64,000 nucleotides of DNA from Pontibacter populi (GTDB lineage: Bacteria; Bacteroidota; Bacteroidia; Cytophagales; Hymenobacteraceae). Of the stretch, positions 26,873-34,153 are shown one piece after another. A model generated the notes under the pieces. The model was not told where the DNA came from. It was given only the letters and a program-made list of their open reading frames with translations, and ran no database searches. Made by a program: the position numbers and the translations under genes. The first letter of the stretch is position 1, and every line of letters starts with the position of its first letter. Location: assembly GCF_019336435.1 (NCBI RefSeq), contig NZ_JAHWXQ010000002.1, forward strand, positions 248,001 through 312,000, in the 5' to 3' direction.

Positions 26873-27205
26873 CTATTTCAAGAAAGGGGCTACTCCTGCT
26901 CTAATCTCTTCGATTAATTCAGGGTCCATGAACTGGTAATCATCTGGTATGTCTAAAACTATCACTTTGCCGCTAATAATATCAATGCCGAACTTTTCCT
27001 GAATTCTCTGTCGGTGCCGCTTCTCCATAACAAAAATCAAGTCTGCCCACTCTAAAGTCTTAGCAGTTAGCCTAACTCTGGCTGATGGCTCTGTGCCAGC
27101 TGAACGAACATGTAATCCTGGCTCATCTTTATAGATAGTCTCTGCCGTGGGGCTTCTCCATTGGTTTCGACTACAAACAAATAATATATTCACTTTGGGA
27201 ATCAA
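26873..27205 (-). CDS. Low-molecular-weight protein tyrosine phosphatase-like protein
   Basis: 110 residues, shorter than classical LMW-PTPs (about 150). The P-loop is C11-SRNQW-R17-S18 (C-x5-R-S) and the C-terminal acid region is IPDDYQFMDPEL. Such short versions are often annotated as protein-tyrosine phosphatases in Bacteroidota and are frequently encoded in accessory regions. It is flanked by the restriction operon and by an FAD oxidoreductase. The FVCSRNQWRSPTAE motif and the central LEWADLIFVME are strong family markers. The substrate is unknown; RNA or nucleotide phosphates cannot be excluded. Confidence 0.82.
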   Translation of the reverse strand: MIPKVNILFVCSRNQWRSPTAETIYKDEPGLHVRSAGTEPSARVRLTAKTLEWADLIFVMEKRHRQRIQEKFGIDIISGKVIVLDIPDDYQFMDPELIEEIRAGVAPFLK

Positions 27206-27348
27206 TTATCATGGGTGCTGGCATCTGTTTATACTGCTAACTATAAATGACGCCCACTAAGAAAGTAAAAGCAATAATAAGACGGTTGCTAATGAGGTAT
27301 TTTAAGAAAATATACACACATTATCGCTATCTATTACTGTTAGCAGCT

Positions 27349-28812
27349 TTATTTATAGTGCTCGTAGAATTTGTTACTGAAAATTTCCTTCGGGTCATAT
27401 TTCGTTTTCAACTCAAAGAATGTATCAGCTTGCGGATACGCCATTCGCATTGTTTCCCTATCGATATGCAGGCGGTACGGAAGATAAAATGTTCCTCCAT
27501 TTCTGATGGCTACATCAACTAGCTGATTCGTCAACACCCGCATTGCTTCTTCCTGTGATTTGGTCTTTTTTTGGTTGAAGAGGAAAACAAAACCAAATAC
27601 ACTTTCTCTTGCATAGTTCAGGTAACTGTCCTCATCCTTTTGCACCCCACGGATGGTAATGTTAAGCAAGTCAAGCTCTGATTTTTGTAGCACCGTTTTG
27701 ATCTCTTCTATAAACCGGTTAAAATTCCTTTCCGGTATAAAGTACTCTTGCAACAGGTCAGTTGAACTAGTATCCTTGTTCTCAATCATGGAAACGTGAT
27801 CATTTAATAGCTCATTTCGGGAGTACACATTGTTTTTTGTTACTTTATTCATTCCGGTTTCTAAGTCCCAGCGCAACCGCTTTCCATATTCACTGTCTAC
27901 ACTGCTTCGAAACACCAAGCGCTTGTTTTCATCATTATTCTGCTGCTGAACAGGCAAAGGTGCTTCGCTGACTTTCTCGAAGAAGTTAAGTGTTGCTTCT
28001 TCTAGAAAAAGCTTATCTGAGATGCGCAAGCGACCGAATACCAAGTCTACTTTCGGATTGCTGGAAACAAAATTTTTATAGTGCGCCACATAGTTTTCAG
28101 GGCTGAGACGGACATACTTGAATTGCAGCGCTGTGTTTTCAACTACCCTCAGCTTAACATCTAGAATGATACCAAAAAGTCCATATCCTCCAATTACTAA
28201 CTTGAAGAGTTCTGGATTTTCGGTCCGACTACATTGTAAGATATTGCCGTTGTAATCCATCAAGCTAAAGGAAAGGACACTGGATGATACGGGCGGCAAA
28301 TCTTTCTGCCATCCGTGCCCATTAACACTGATAGAACCACCTACAGAAAAGGAACTAAAGGCCTGCATAACAGCAATTGATTTACCGTGCTTATCTAAAT
28401 ACCTGATCGCCTCTTCCCACAGCGCTCCAGATCCAATGGTTAAGATATTACTAATTGTATCCAGCTCCATGTGCTTGTAGGGAAGCATATTGATTAAAAT
28501 GCCACCAGGATAAATGGTATGCCCACCCATACTATGTTGTGCACCCGCTATGGAAACCTTTAGATCATTTTCCTGAGCATACCTTAAGATGCTTCGGAGC
28601 TTATACTCTATGTTTGCTTTGCTATTTTCTACCTGAATGATAGTATCTACCTGTGTCAAATTAAGCTGACTGGCATCATTGGTGTAACCAACAGGAGTGT
28701 TATTGCTTACAACTGTTTCTTTCCACTTTGTTCCAAGAACATGTAGGAATGGAATGGATATAAATAACAAAGCAAGTAGGATTCCTAAGATCCAAAGGTA
28801 TTTTTTCTTCAT
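27349..28812 (-). CDS. FAD-binding (PCMH/VAO-type) oxidoreductase, membrane-anchored
   Basis: 487 residues beginning with a hydrophobic signal or anchor (YLWILGILLALLFISIPFLH). The PCMH-type FAD domain shows VSIAGAQHSMGGHTIYPGG (with a His that can carry flavin in this family), LTIGSGALWEEAIRYL and SFSVGGSISVNGHGW. The C-terminal half contains the substrate cap and ends FELKTKYDPKEIFSNKFY, typical of the aldonolactone/alditol-oxidase branch. It lies between the phosphatase and the WYL-PhyH regulator, all on the minus strand, but the spacing gives no proof of an operon. The substrate is not predictable. Confidence 0.85.
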   Translation of the reverse strand: MKKKYLWILGILLALLFISIPFLHVLGTKWKETVVSNNTPVGYTNDASQLNLTQVDTIIQVENSKANIEYKLRSILRYAQENDLKVSIAGAQHSMGGHTIYPGGILINMLPYKHMELDTISNILTIGSGALWEEAIRYLDKHGKSIAVMQAFSSFSVGGSISVNGHGWQKDLPPVSSSVLSFSLMDYNGNILQCSRTENPELFKLVIGGYGLFGIILDVKLRVVENTALQFKYVRLSPENYVAHYKNFVSSNPKVDLVFGRLRISDKLFLEEATLNFFEKVSEAPLPVQQQNNDENKRLVFRSSVDSEYGKRLRWDLETGMNKVTKNNVYSRNELLNDHVSMIENKDTSSTDLLQEYFIPERNFNRFIEEIKTVLQKSELDLLNITIRGVQKDEDSYLNYARESVFGFVFLFNQKKTKSQEEAMRVLTNQLVDVAIRNGGTFYLPYRLHIDRETMRMAYPQADTFFELKTKYDPKEIFSNKFYEHYK

Positions 28813-28859
28813 CTAGTTAATAGGGATAAGGTAGGCTTAGTCTAAGATTCAGCTAGTGT

Positions 28860-30617
28860 TTACTGTGCTAAATTATGCAGCACGTCTTCCCGTTCTAGCC
28901 ACTCCAGCCCATCAGGTAACTCTTTGCTATTAAACTCCAGATGAATTACACGTCGGTGCTTTTCGTTGAGTGTTTTCGAAGAGGCATGCAGAGTCAACGG
29001 TTTTAACAAGTGCACGCCACCTTTTAGCACTTTGCAGCTCTTGCTTTCAGCTGATTCTCTCAGTTCAGCAACCTCAGCATCTGAAAGGATACTAAAATGT
29101 GTTCTAGGTATTACTTTTAGGGCCCCGTTTTCTTCGTCTGTATTATCCAGATGTATGCGTAAGGTAAAAGCACTCTGCAGGTATTCTAGCGGTGGCCTTA
29201 CACTTACTAGTCCAGCCTTATTGGTCCAACTACTAAAACCATCTACTTCTTTTTTTTCGACTACATTGATCGGAACATCCTGGTGCCAGGTCACGTACCA
29301 ATTCGACTTTGGCGGCTTGTCAAAGTAAATGGCTTTGGTCAGGAAGTAGCCTTCCCCAAAACCTTCCCGGATGATCTTGCACAGGTTCTCGTTAAAAATA
29401 TGCTGCTTTAAGGTAGGGATCTCCTTGAGTAAACTTCTGATGGCAAACAGATCATCCGTTTTGCGAAAGCGTTCTTCGTTCTCTGTTGCCCTGGTGATCG
29501 TAGAAAGCATCTTCCCTACTTCTTTGCTCGTGTAGATGTTTTCCAGCACAGCGTAGCCCCTACGCTGTACTTTGGTTATGCTGTGACTAAGTTCTGTCAG
29601 GTTTAGCTCCTTTTCATACTGCTCTGCGGCATTGCACATTTTCTCATGAATCCTGCGCTTAAGCTTGTGAGGCTTTAGCACCTTCACGCAATCCCCAAAG
29701 CCTAATATCTCCCGTTCGAGCTCAAAGTTAAGTTGTACCTGCAGCCGCACAATAATGCCGTTACTGGTCCGCTCCATCAGTTGCTGGGAATGGTGCAGGG
29801 GTTTGGTAAGTACATAAGGGGCATTTTCCCGGTTAAAGTAGAGCTCTACTTCTTCAGGTTCTTCATACGGGTTTACCGATACGCCCAGGACATGCTTAAA
29901 ATAGTCTGCCAAGTTCAAGGTAGTATTCTCCAGGTAAGGCTCATGAGACTCCCCCACCTCCAGGATACGATCTAATGCCAGCACCAACACTGGTTGGCTA
30001 TTTTTCTTAATCCCTAATACAAACCAACGATTGCGATACTCTTTTAGCAGGTAAGGATGAAACGTGAAGGTTTGCGCCTCCCTAGCTTTAAAAGATTGAT
30101 ACGACAGCTGCACTGGGCGCTTTTTAATGATTGCCTGGTAAAGTGCATCGATGTGTTCCAGCCCTTTTAAGTGATCGTTCTTTTCCAAATCGATCACCGG
30201 TGCCTGCTTGGTCTTGGCCGTATGGATGCGGTCCTCCAAGCGCTGCACCATCCCATTGAGTTCATGGAAGTGCGTGAAGCCTTTGAACTGCCTTAAAATG
30301 TCTGCTACTTCGGTCAGTTTGCCTAGGTCCTGCTCTGTAAGGGGAATGTTGGTGATAGAATACTCCGGGTCCTCGTAGGCATAGTACTTCTTATCAATGA
30401 CAATGATCGGCGCGTTATAGCCCAGCTTATCGGAGCGCATCATCTGCAAATCCATCTGCACCGTACGCCGGCTCACCCCCTTGTCAATACCTTCGTACTC
30501 GTACAGGGCATCTGAGCAGGCATCGATCAAGTCCTCGAGCGTCCATTTTCTATACTTGTTGCGCAGGCAGTTATCGAGCGTGCGGTAACGGATCAGGGCG
30601 TTGCGGTTTACAGGCAT
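28860..30617 (-). CDS. WYL-domain regulator fused to a phytanoyl-CoA-hydroxylase-like dioxygenase
   Basis: 585 residues with an unusual fusion. Residues 1-70 form a winged-helix (SRRTVQMDLQMMRSD), ~158-225 are the WYL domain (PVQLSYQSF, PYLLKEYRNRWFVLGI) and ~253-335 the WCX extension. From about 345 the chain continues into a PhyH-type Fe(II)/2-oxoglutarate oxygenase: WHQD (H445, D447), distal H544 in LTLHASS and R555/R556 as the 2OG anchor. WYL domains sense ligands, often nucleic acid or nucleotides. It is divergent from the RNA-repair genes, and the spacer carries the operator-like TGCGCA pair, so it probably controls the island and itself. The oxygenase substrate is unknown. Confidence 0.85.
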   Translation of the reverse strand: MPVNRNALIRYRTLDNCLRNKYRKWTLEDLIDACSDALYEYEGIDKGVSRRTVQMDLQMMRSDKLGYNAPIIVIDKKYYAYEDPEYSITNIPLTEQDLGKLTEVADILRQFKGFTHFHELNGMVQRLEDRIHTAKTKQAPVIDLEKNDHLKGLEHIDALYQAIIKKRPVQLSYQSFKAREAQTFTFHPYLLKEYRNRWFVLGIKKNSQPVLVLALDRILEVGESHEPYLENTTLNLADYFKHVLGVSVNPYEEPEEVELYFNRENAPYVLTKPLHHSQQLMERTSNGIIVRLQVQLNFELEREILGFGDCVKVLKPHKLKRRIHEKMCNAAEQYEKELNLTELSHSITKVQRRGYAVLENIYTSKEVGKMLSTITRATENEERFRKTDDLFAIRSLLKEIPTLKQHIFNENLCKIIREGFGEGYFLTKAIYFDKPPKSNWYVTWHQDVPINVVEKKEVDGFSSWTNKAGLVSVRPPLEYLQSAFTLRIHLDNTDEENGALKVIPRTHFSILSDAEVAELRESAESKSCKVLKGGVHLLKPLTLHASSKTLNEKHRRVIHLEFNSKELPDGLEWLEREDVLHNLAQ

Positions 30618-30657
30618 TGGCTAAAATATTTTATGAAATATAGAAAATAAAATCTGC

Positions 30658-30693
30658 TGCGCAAAAACACTGCGCAGTGCCCTTCTACCTTTG
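30658..30693 (+). promoter_or_regulatory. Operator/promoter 1 of the RNA-repair regulon
   Basis: TGCGCA at 30658-30663 and TGCGCA at 30671-30676 (13 bp start to start, spacer AAAACAC) are followed 15 bp later by the -7 box TACCTTTG (30686-30693, a perfect TAnnTTTG). It lies between the divergent WYL-PhyH gene and the first nucleotidyltransferase gene. The boxes cover the -33 region. Confidence 0.8.
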
Positions 30694-30713
30694 GTGTATT
30701 AACAACAAAGGCT

Positions 30714-31475
30714 ATGCAAGAACAGATACTACAAAAGCTAAGAGAGATTGAGGCACAATACAAAGTACAAATCCTACTTGCCTCAGAAACAGGCAGCCGG
30801 GCCTGGGGTTTTCCTTCGCCTGACAGCGACTACGATGTGCGCTTTATTTACCGCCACACCCGTGACTGGTACCTGAGCATAGACGAGCAGCGCGACACCA
30901 TTGAGTACTTAAGTGGAGATCTGGACCTGGTGGGCTGGGACATCCGCAAGTGCCTGCGCCTTTTGCGTAAATCTAACATTGCCATGTTCGAGCGCCTGTC
31001 TTCACCTATCGTGTACCTGGAGCAGACGGATCTCAGGAAACAATTGCAGAAACTCGCTTCTAATTATTTCTCCTGTCGTGCCGGGCTGCACCACTACGCC
31101 AGCATGGCCGGCAACTACTACAAGGCATGTGAAGCTGCTGATATGGTAAAGCTAAAGAGCTACTTCTACCTCTTGCGCACTACCCTGTGTAGTCTCTGGA
31201 TTGTGGAAAAGCAAAGCATACCGCCGTTGGCTTTCCAGAAGTTACTGCCTTTAGTAGAGAACCAAACATTAAGAACTAAGATAGAAGAATTGTTAATCCT
31301 TAAGGCACAGGTAGATGAAACATACCTGCACCCAAAGGAACTGGAACTAGAGCAATACCTGAAACGAATGCTTGATTACTGCGACACAAGGGCAATTGAA
31401 TTTGAAAAACATCAAGGCGAAACAGCGCCATTAAACCAACTATTTAGTGAAACGATAGCAAAGCCATGGCATTAA
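30714..31475 (+). CDS. RlaP-family nucleotidyltransferase (YcgL-like), copy 1
   Basis: 253 residues of the DNA-polymerase-beta-fold RlaP family, named for its association with RNA-repair pathways. The active site reads ETGSRAWGFPSPDSDYDVR: GS plus the D-x-D metal ligands, with a third acid in DLDLVGWDI. The rest is helical (SNYFSCRAGLHHYASMAGN is a family signature). It is the first gene after operator 1, and its last 10 bp overlap the next nucleotidyltransferase gene, so the two are co-translated. The likely job is adding nucleotides to RNA ends or otherwise modifying them; this has not been shown biochemically for this family as far as I know. Confidence 0.85.
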   Translation: MQEQILQKLREIEAQYKVQILLASETGSRAWGFPSPDSDYDVRFIYRHTRDWYLSIDEQRDTIEYLSGDLDLVGWDIRKCLRLLRKSNIAMFERLSSPIVYLEQTDLRKQLQKLASNYFSCRAGLHHYASMAGNYYKACEAADMVKLKSYFYLLRTTLCSLWIVEKQSIPPLAFQKLLPLVENQTLRTKIEELLILKAQVDETYLHPKELELEQYLKRMLDYCDTRAIEFEKHQGETAPLNQLFSETIAKPWH

Positions 31476-32530
31476 CGATAGATGATCTAAAGGCAAAGAA
31501 CCTGTTGCTGCTGGAGTGCATCAGCGGCAGCAGGGCCTATGGCCTGAGCACCCCTACGTCTGATACTGACATTCGCGGTGTATTTGTGCTTCCGGAGGAA
31601 GACTACTTTGGACTCAATTATGTAGAGCAAATCAGCAACGAGAGCAACGACGTGGTGTACTATGAGTTGAAGCGTTTCGTGGAGTTGCTATCTAAAAATA
31701 ACCCGAATATGCTCGAGTTGTTGGCTATGCCCGATGATTGTATTCGCTTTAAGCATCCGCTCTTCGACCGGTTCAAAACTGAAGCTTTTCTCTCAAAGCT
31801 TTGCAGGACCACCTTTGCTGGGTATGCGCTTGCGCAGGTAAAGAAGGCACGGGGACTAAAGAAAAAGATCGTGAATCCAGTAGAGCCGGAACGACGCTCG
31901 GTGCTGGACTTTTGCTACGTGGCGCAGGGACAAGGCTCAGTGCCGGTACAAGAGTTTCTGGCTCAACATAACTTGCGCCAGGAAGCGTGCGGGCTGACCA
32001 ACATCCCGCACATGCCCGATCTATATGCACTATTCCATGAGCCGAATGCCAAGCTCAAAGGTATTGTACAAAGCGAGAAGGCAAACGATGTGTCGCTGAG
32101 TTCTATACCCAAAGGGTTGCAGCCACTAGCGGTAATGAGCTTTAACAAGAATGCCTACTCTACCTACTGTAAAGAATACAAGGAGTACTGGGAATGGGTG
32201 GAAAAGCGCAACCAGACCCGATACGAGAATACGCTATCGCACGGTAAGAACTACGATGCCAAAAATCTGATGCACACCTTCCGCCTGCTTGATATGGCTG
32301 AAGAAATTGCTACGCAAAAGCAGATCATTGTGCGCCGGCCTAATCGGGAGTTCCTGTTACAAATCAAGGTCGGTGCATTTGAGTATGCCGAATTACTAGC
32401 AATAGCTGAAGAACGCATTGCCAAGATGGATGAACTGTATTGGACATCTGATCTGCCGGAAGAGCCAGACTTAGAGAAGTTAAATGAGCTGATGGTAGAG
32501 GTACGAAAAAAATTTTACAACAAAAATTAA
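31466..32530 (+). CDS. RlaP-family nucleotidyltransferase, copy 2
   Basis: 354 residues with the same polymerase-beta active site (ISGSRAYGLSTPTSDTDIRG) but longer and clearly diverged from the gene before it. It has an extra central segment (about 150-240) and a distinct helical C-terminus (HGKNYDAKNLMHTFRLLDMA, a hallmark of this subfamily). It overlaps copy 1 by 10 bp. Two different RlaP enzymes in tandem suggest different RNA or protein targets, or a heteromeric enzyme. The operator for the next transcription unit (rtcB) begins 1 bp after its stop codon. Confidence 0.85.
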   Translation: MALTIDDLKAKNLLLLECISGSRAYGLSTPTSDTDIRGVFVLPEEDYFGLNYVEQISNESNDVVYYELKRFVELLSKNNPNMLELLAMPDDCIRFKHPLFDRFKTEAFLSKLCRTTFAGYALAQVKKARGLKKKIVNPVEPERRSVLDFCYVAQGQGSVPVQEFLAQHNLRQEACGLTNIPHMPDLYALFHEPNAKLKGIVQSEKANDVSLSSIPKGLQPLAVMSFNKNAYSTYCKEYKEYWEWVEKRNQTRYENTLSHGKNYDAKNLMHTFRLLDMAEEIATQKQIIVRRPNREFLLQIKVGAFEYAELLAIAEERIAKMDELYWTSDLPEEPDLEKLNELMVEVRKKFYNKN

Positions 32531-32531
32531 C

Positions 32532-32567
32532 TGCGCAAAAAGACTGCGCAATAGGCTAATTCCTTTG
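32532..32567 (+). promoter_or_regulatory. Operator/promoter 2 of the RNA-repair regulon (rtcB)
   Basis: TGCGCA at 32532-32537 and 32545-32550 (13 bp apart, spacer AAAAGAC), then the -7 box TTCCTTTG at 32560-32567, exactly 15 bp after the second box starts. It has the same geometry as sites 1 and 3 and lies 23 bp before the rtcB ATG. Confidence 0.8.
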
Positions 32568-32590
32568 TATCAACACAACGAAACAAGACA

Positions 32591-34006
32591 ATGAACACAT
32601 TTACACTAACAGGAAAAGACTTATTGGAAATAGGCTATAAACCAGGCAAAGCCCTCGGTACGGCTTTGTCTATTATGGAAACAGCATATCCGGATTTATC
32701 AAAAGAAGAGCAGCTAACGAAACTAGCTACTATACTTGCCTCACCTGCTGATTACCAGCAGGACGAGCTATGGGCGCCAGTTGCTGAAGCCCTGGTACCA
32801 CCAAAGCAGGAAGAGCTGATTTCGCTATTGCCTGAAGCGAAGGAATATGTGATTTATGGGGCAGAAGGCATTGAAGTCGGTGCTATCAACCAGATGGATA
32901 CAGCCATGCGCCTGCCTGTTTCTGTTGGGGGAGCCCTGATGCCGGATGCGCACCAAGGCTATGGACTACCGATCGGTGGCGTGCTGGCTACAAAAGGTGC
33001 TGTAATTCCCTATGCAGTAGGGGTAGACATTGGGTGCCGTATGAGCATGAGCCTGTATGCCATTGATTCAGGTATTCTGACTACGCAGTCGGATCAGCTA
33101 AAGCGCATATTGCTTGACAATACTAGGTTCGGTACGGCTACCTTTAAAAACCCGAAAGATCATGCCATCATGGAGCGTCCTGAGTTCGCTGCCATACCTA
33201 TTGTAAGGAGCCTGAAAGACCGGGCCTATAGCCAGCTTGGATCTTCGGGAGGCGGTAATCACTTTGTAGAATTTGGGGTGGTAGAACTCCATAATGCGGA
33301 AAATGAGTTCGGACTGCCAGCAGGACAATACCTGTCGGCTCTCTCCCACTCCGGCTCCCGTGGTTTGGGTGCCAACATTGCAGGCCACTATACTAAGCTG
33401 GCGATGCAAAATTGTCGACTGCCTCAGGAGGCACGACACCTGGCATGGCTGGACCTTAAAACAGCCGAAGGGCAAGAGTACTGGCTGGCGATGAACCTGG
33501 CAGGTGATTATGCTTCAGCCTGTCATCACCAGATACATGAGCGCTTGGCTATAGCCTTGGGTGAGCAGCCACTGGCGGTAGTGGAGAACCACCACAACTT
33601 CGCCTGGAAGGAAAAAGATGCGCCAGGAAACGAGGTGATCGTGCACCGGAAGGGCGCTACACCGGCAGGTCAAGGGGTGCTGGGGATTATACCTGGCTCT
33701 ATGGCTACACCAGGTTTCATTGTGCGTGGTAAAGGTGAGGCAAACTCCCTGAACTCGGCTTCGCACGGAGCAGGCAGAGTCATGTCCAGAACTAAAGCCA
33801 AGCAAACGCTTTCGCTGCCACAGGTGCAGCAGTTCTTGCAAGAAGCAGGTGTGGAAGTGATCGGGTCAGGACTGGACGAAGCGCCTATGGTTTACAAGGA
33901 CATCCGCCAGGTGATGAACTCGCAGCAGGATCTTGTGGATGTAGTGGGAACCTTCACTCCAAAGATCGTCCGGATGTGTGGAGATGAGAAGTATATGAAG
34001 TATTAG
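32591..34006 (+). CDS. rtcB: RNA-splicing ligase RtcB
   Basis: 471 residues with all RtcB landmarks: GVDIGCRM (D146, C149), GGGNHFVE (H224), SHSGSRGLG (H253), ENHHNFAW (H334/H335), VHRKGATPAG and SHGAGR with H392, the residue that becomes guanylylated. RtcB uses GTP and Mn2+ to join an RNA 2',3'-cyclic phosphate or 3'-phosphate to a 5'-OH, the ends left by toxin and colicin-type RNases. It has its own copy of the shared operator/promoter. Neither an RtcA cyclase nor an archease gene accompanies it, and the sigma-54 regulator RtcR, usual in proteobacteria, is replaced here by the WYL-PhyH protein. Confidence 0.97.
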   Translation: MNTFTLTGKDLLEIGYKPGKALGTALSIMETAYPDLSKEEQLTKLATILASPADYQQDELWAPVAEALVPPKQEELISLLPEAKEYVIYGAEGIEVGAINQMDTAMRLPVSVGGALMPDAHQGYGLPIGGVLATKGAVIPYAVGVDIGCRMSMSLYAIDSGILTTQSDQLKRILLDNTRFGTATFKNPKDHAIMERPEFAAIPIVRSLKDRAYSQLGSSGGGNHFVEFGVVELHNAENEFGLPAGQYLSALSHSGSRGLGANIAGHYTKLAMQNCRLPQEARHLAWLDLKTAEGQEYWLAMNLAGDYASACHHQIHERLAIALGEQPLAVVENHHNFAWKEKDAPGNEVIVHRKGATPAGQGVLGIIPGSMATPGFIVRGKGEANSLNSASHGAGRVMSRTKAKQTLSLPQVQQFLQEAGVEVIGSGLDEAPMVYKDIRQVMNSQQDLVDVVGTFTPKIVRMCGDEKYMKY

Positions 34007-34153
34007 TGTAATAAGATAATGCTTTAGATATACTTTATCTCTACCTATAACACACTATCCACTTGAAAGTATAGCTAATATATATAATAAAACTTATATT
34101 TAGATACAGAGTTATGAGATAAATTTTTAAACGAACTTTAAATATTATTACCA

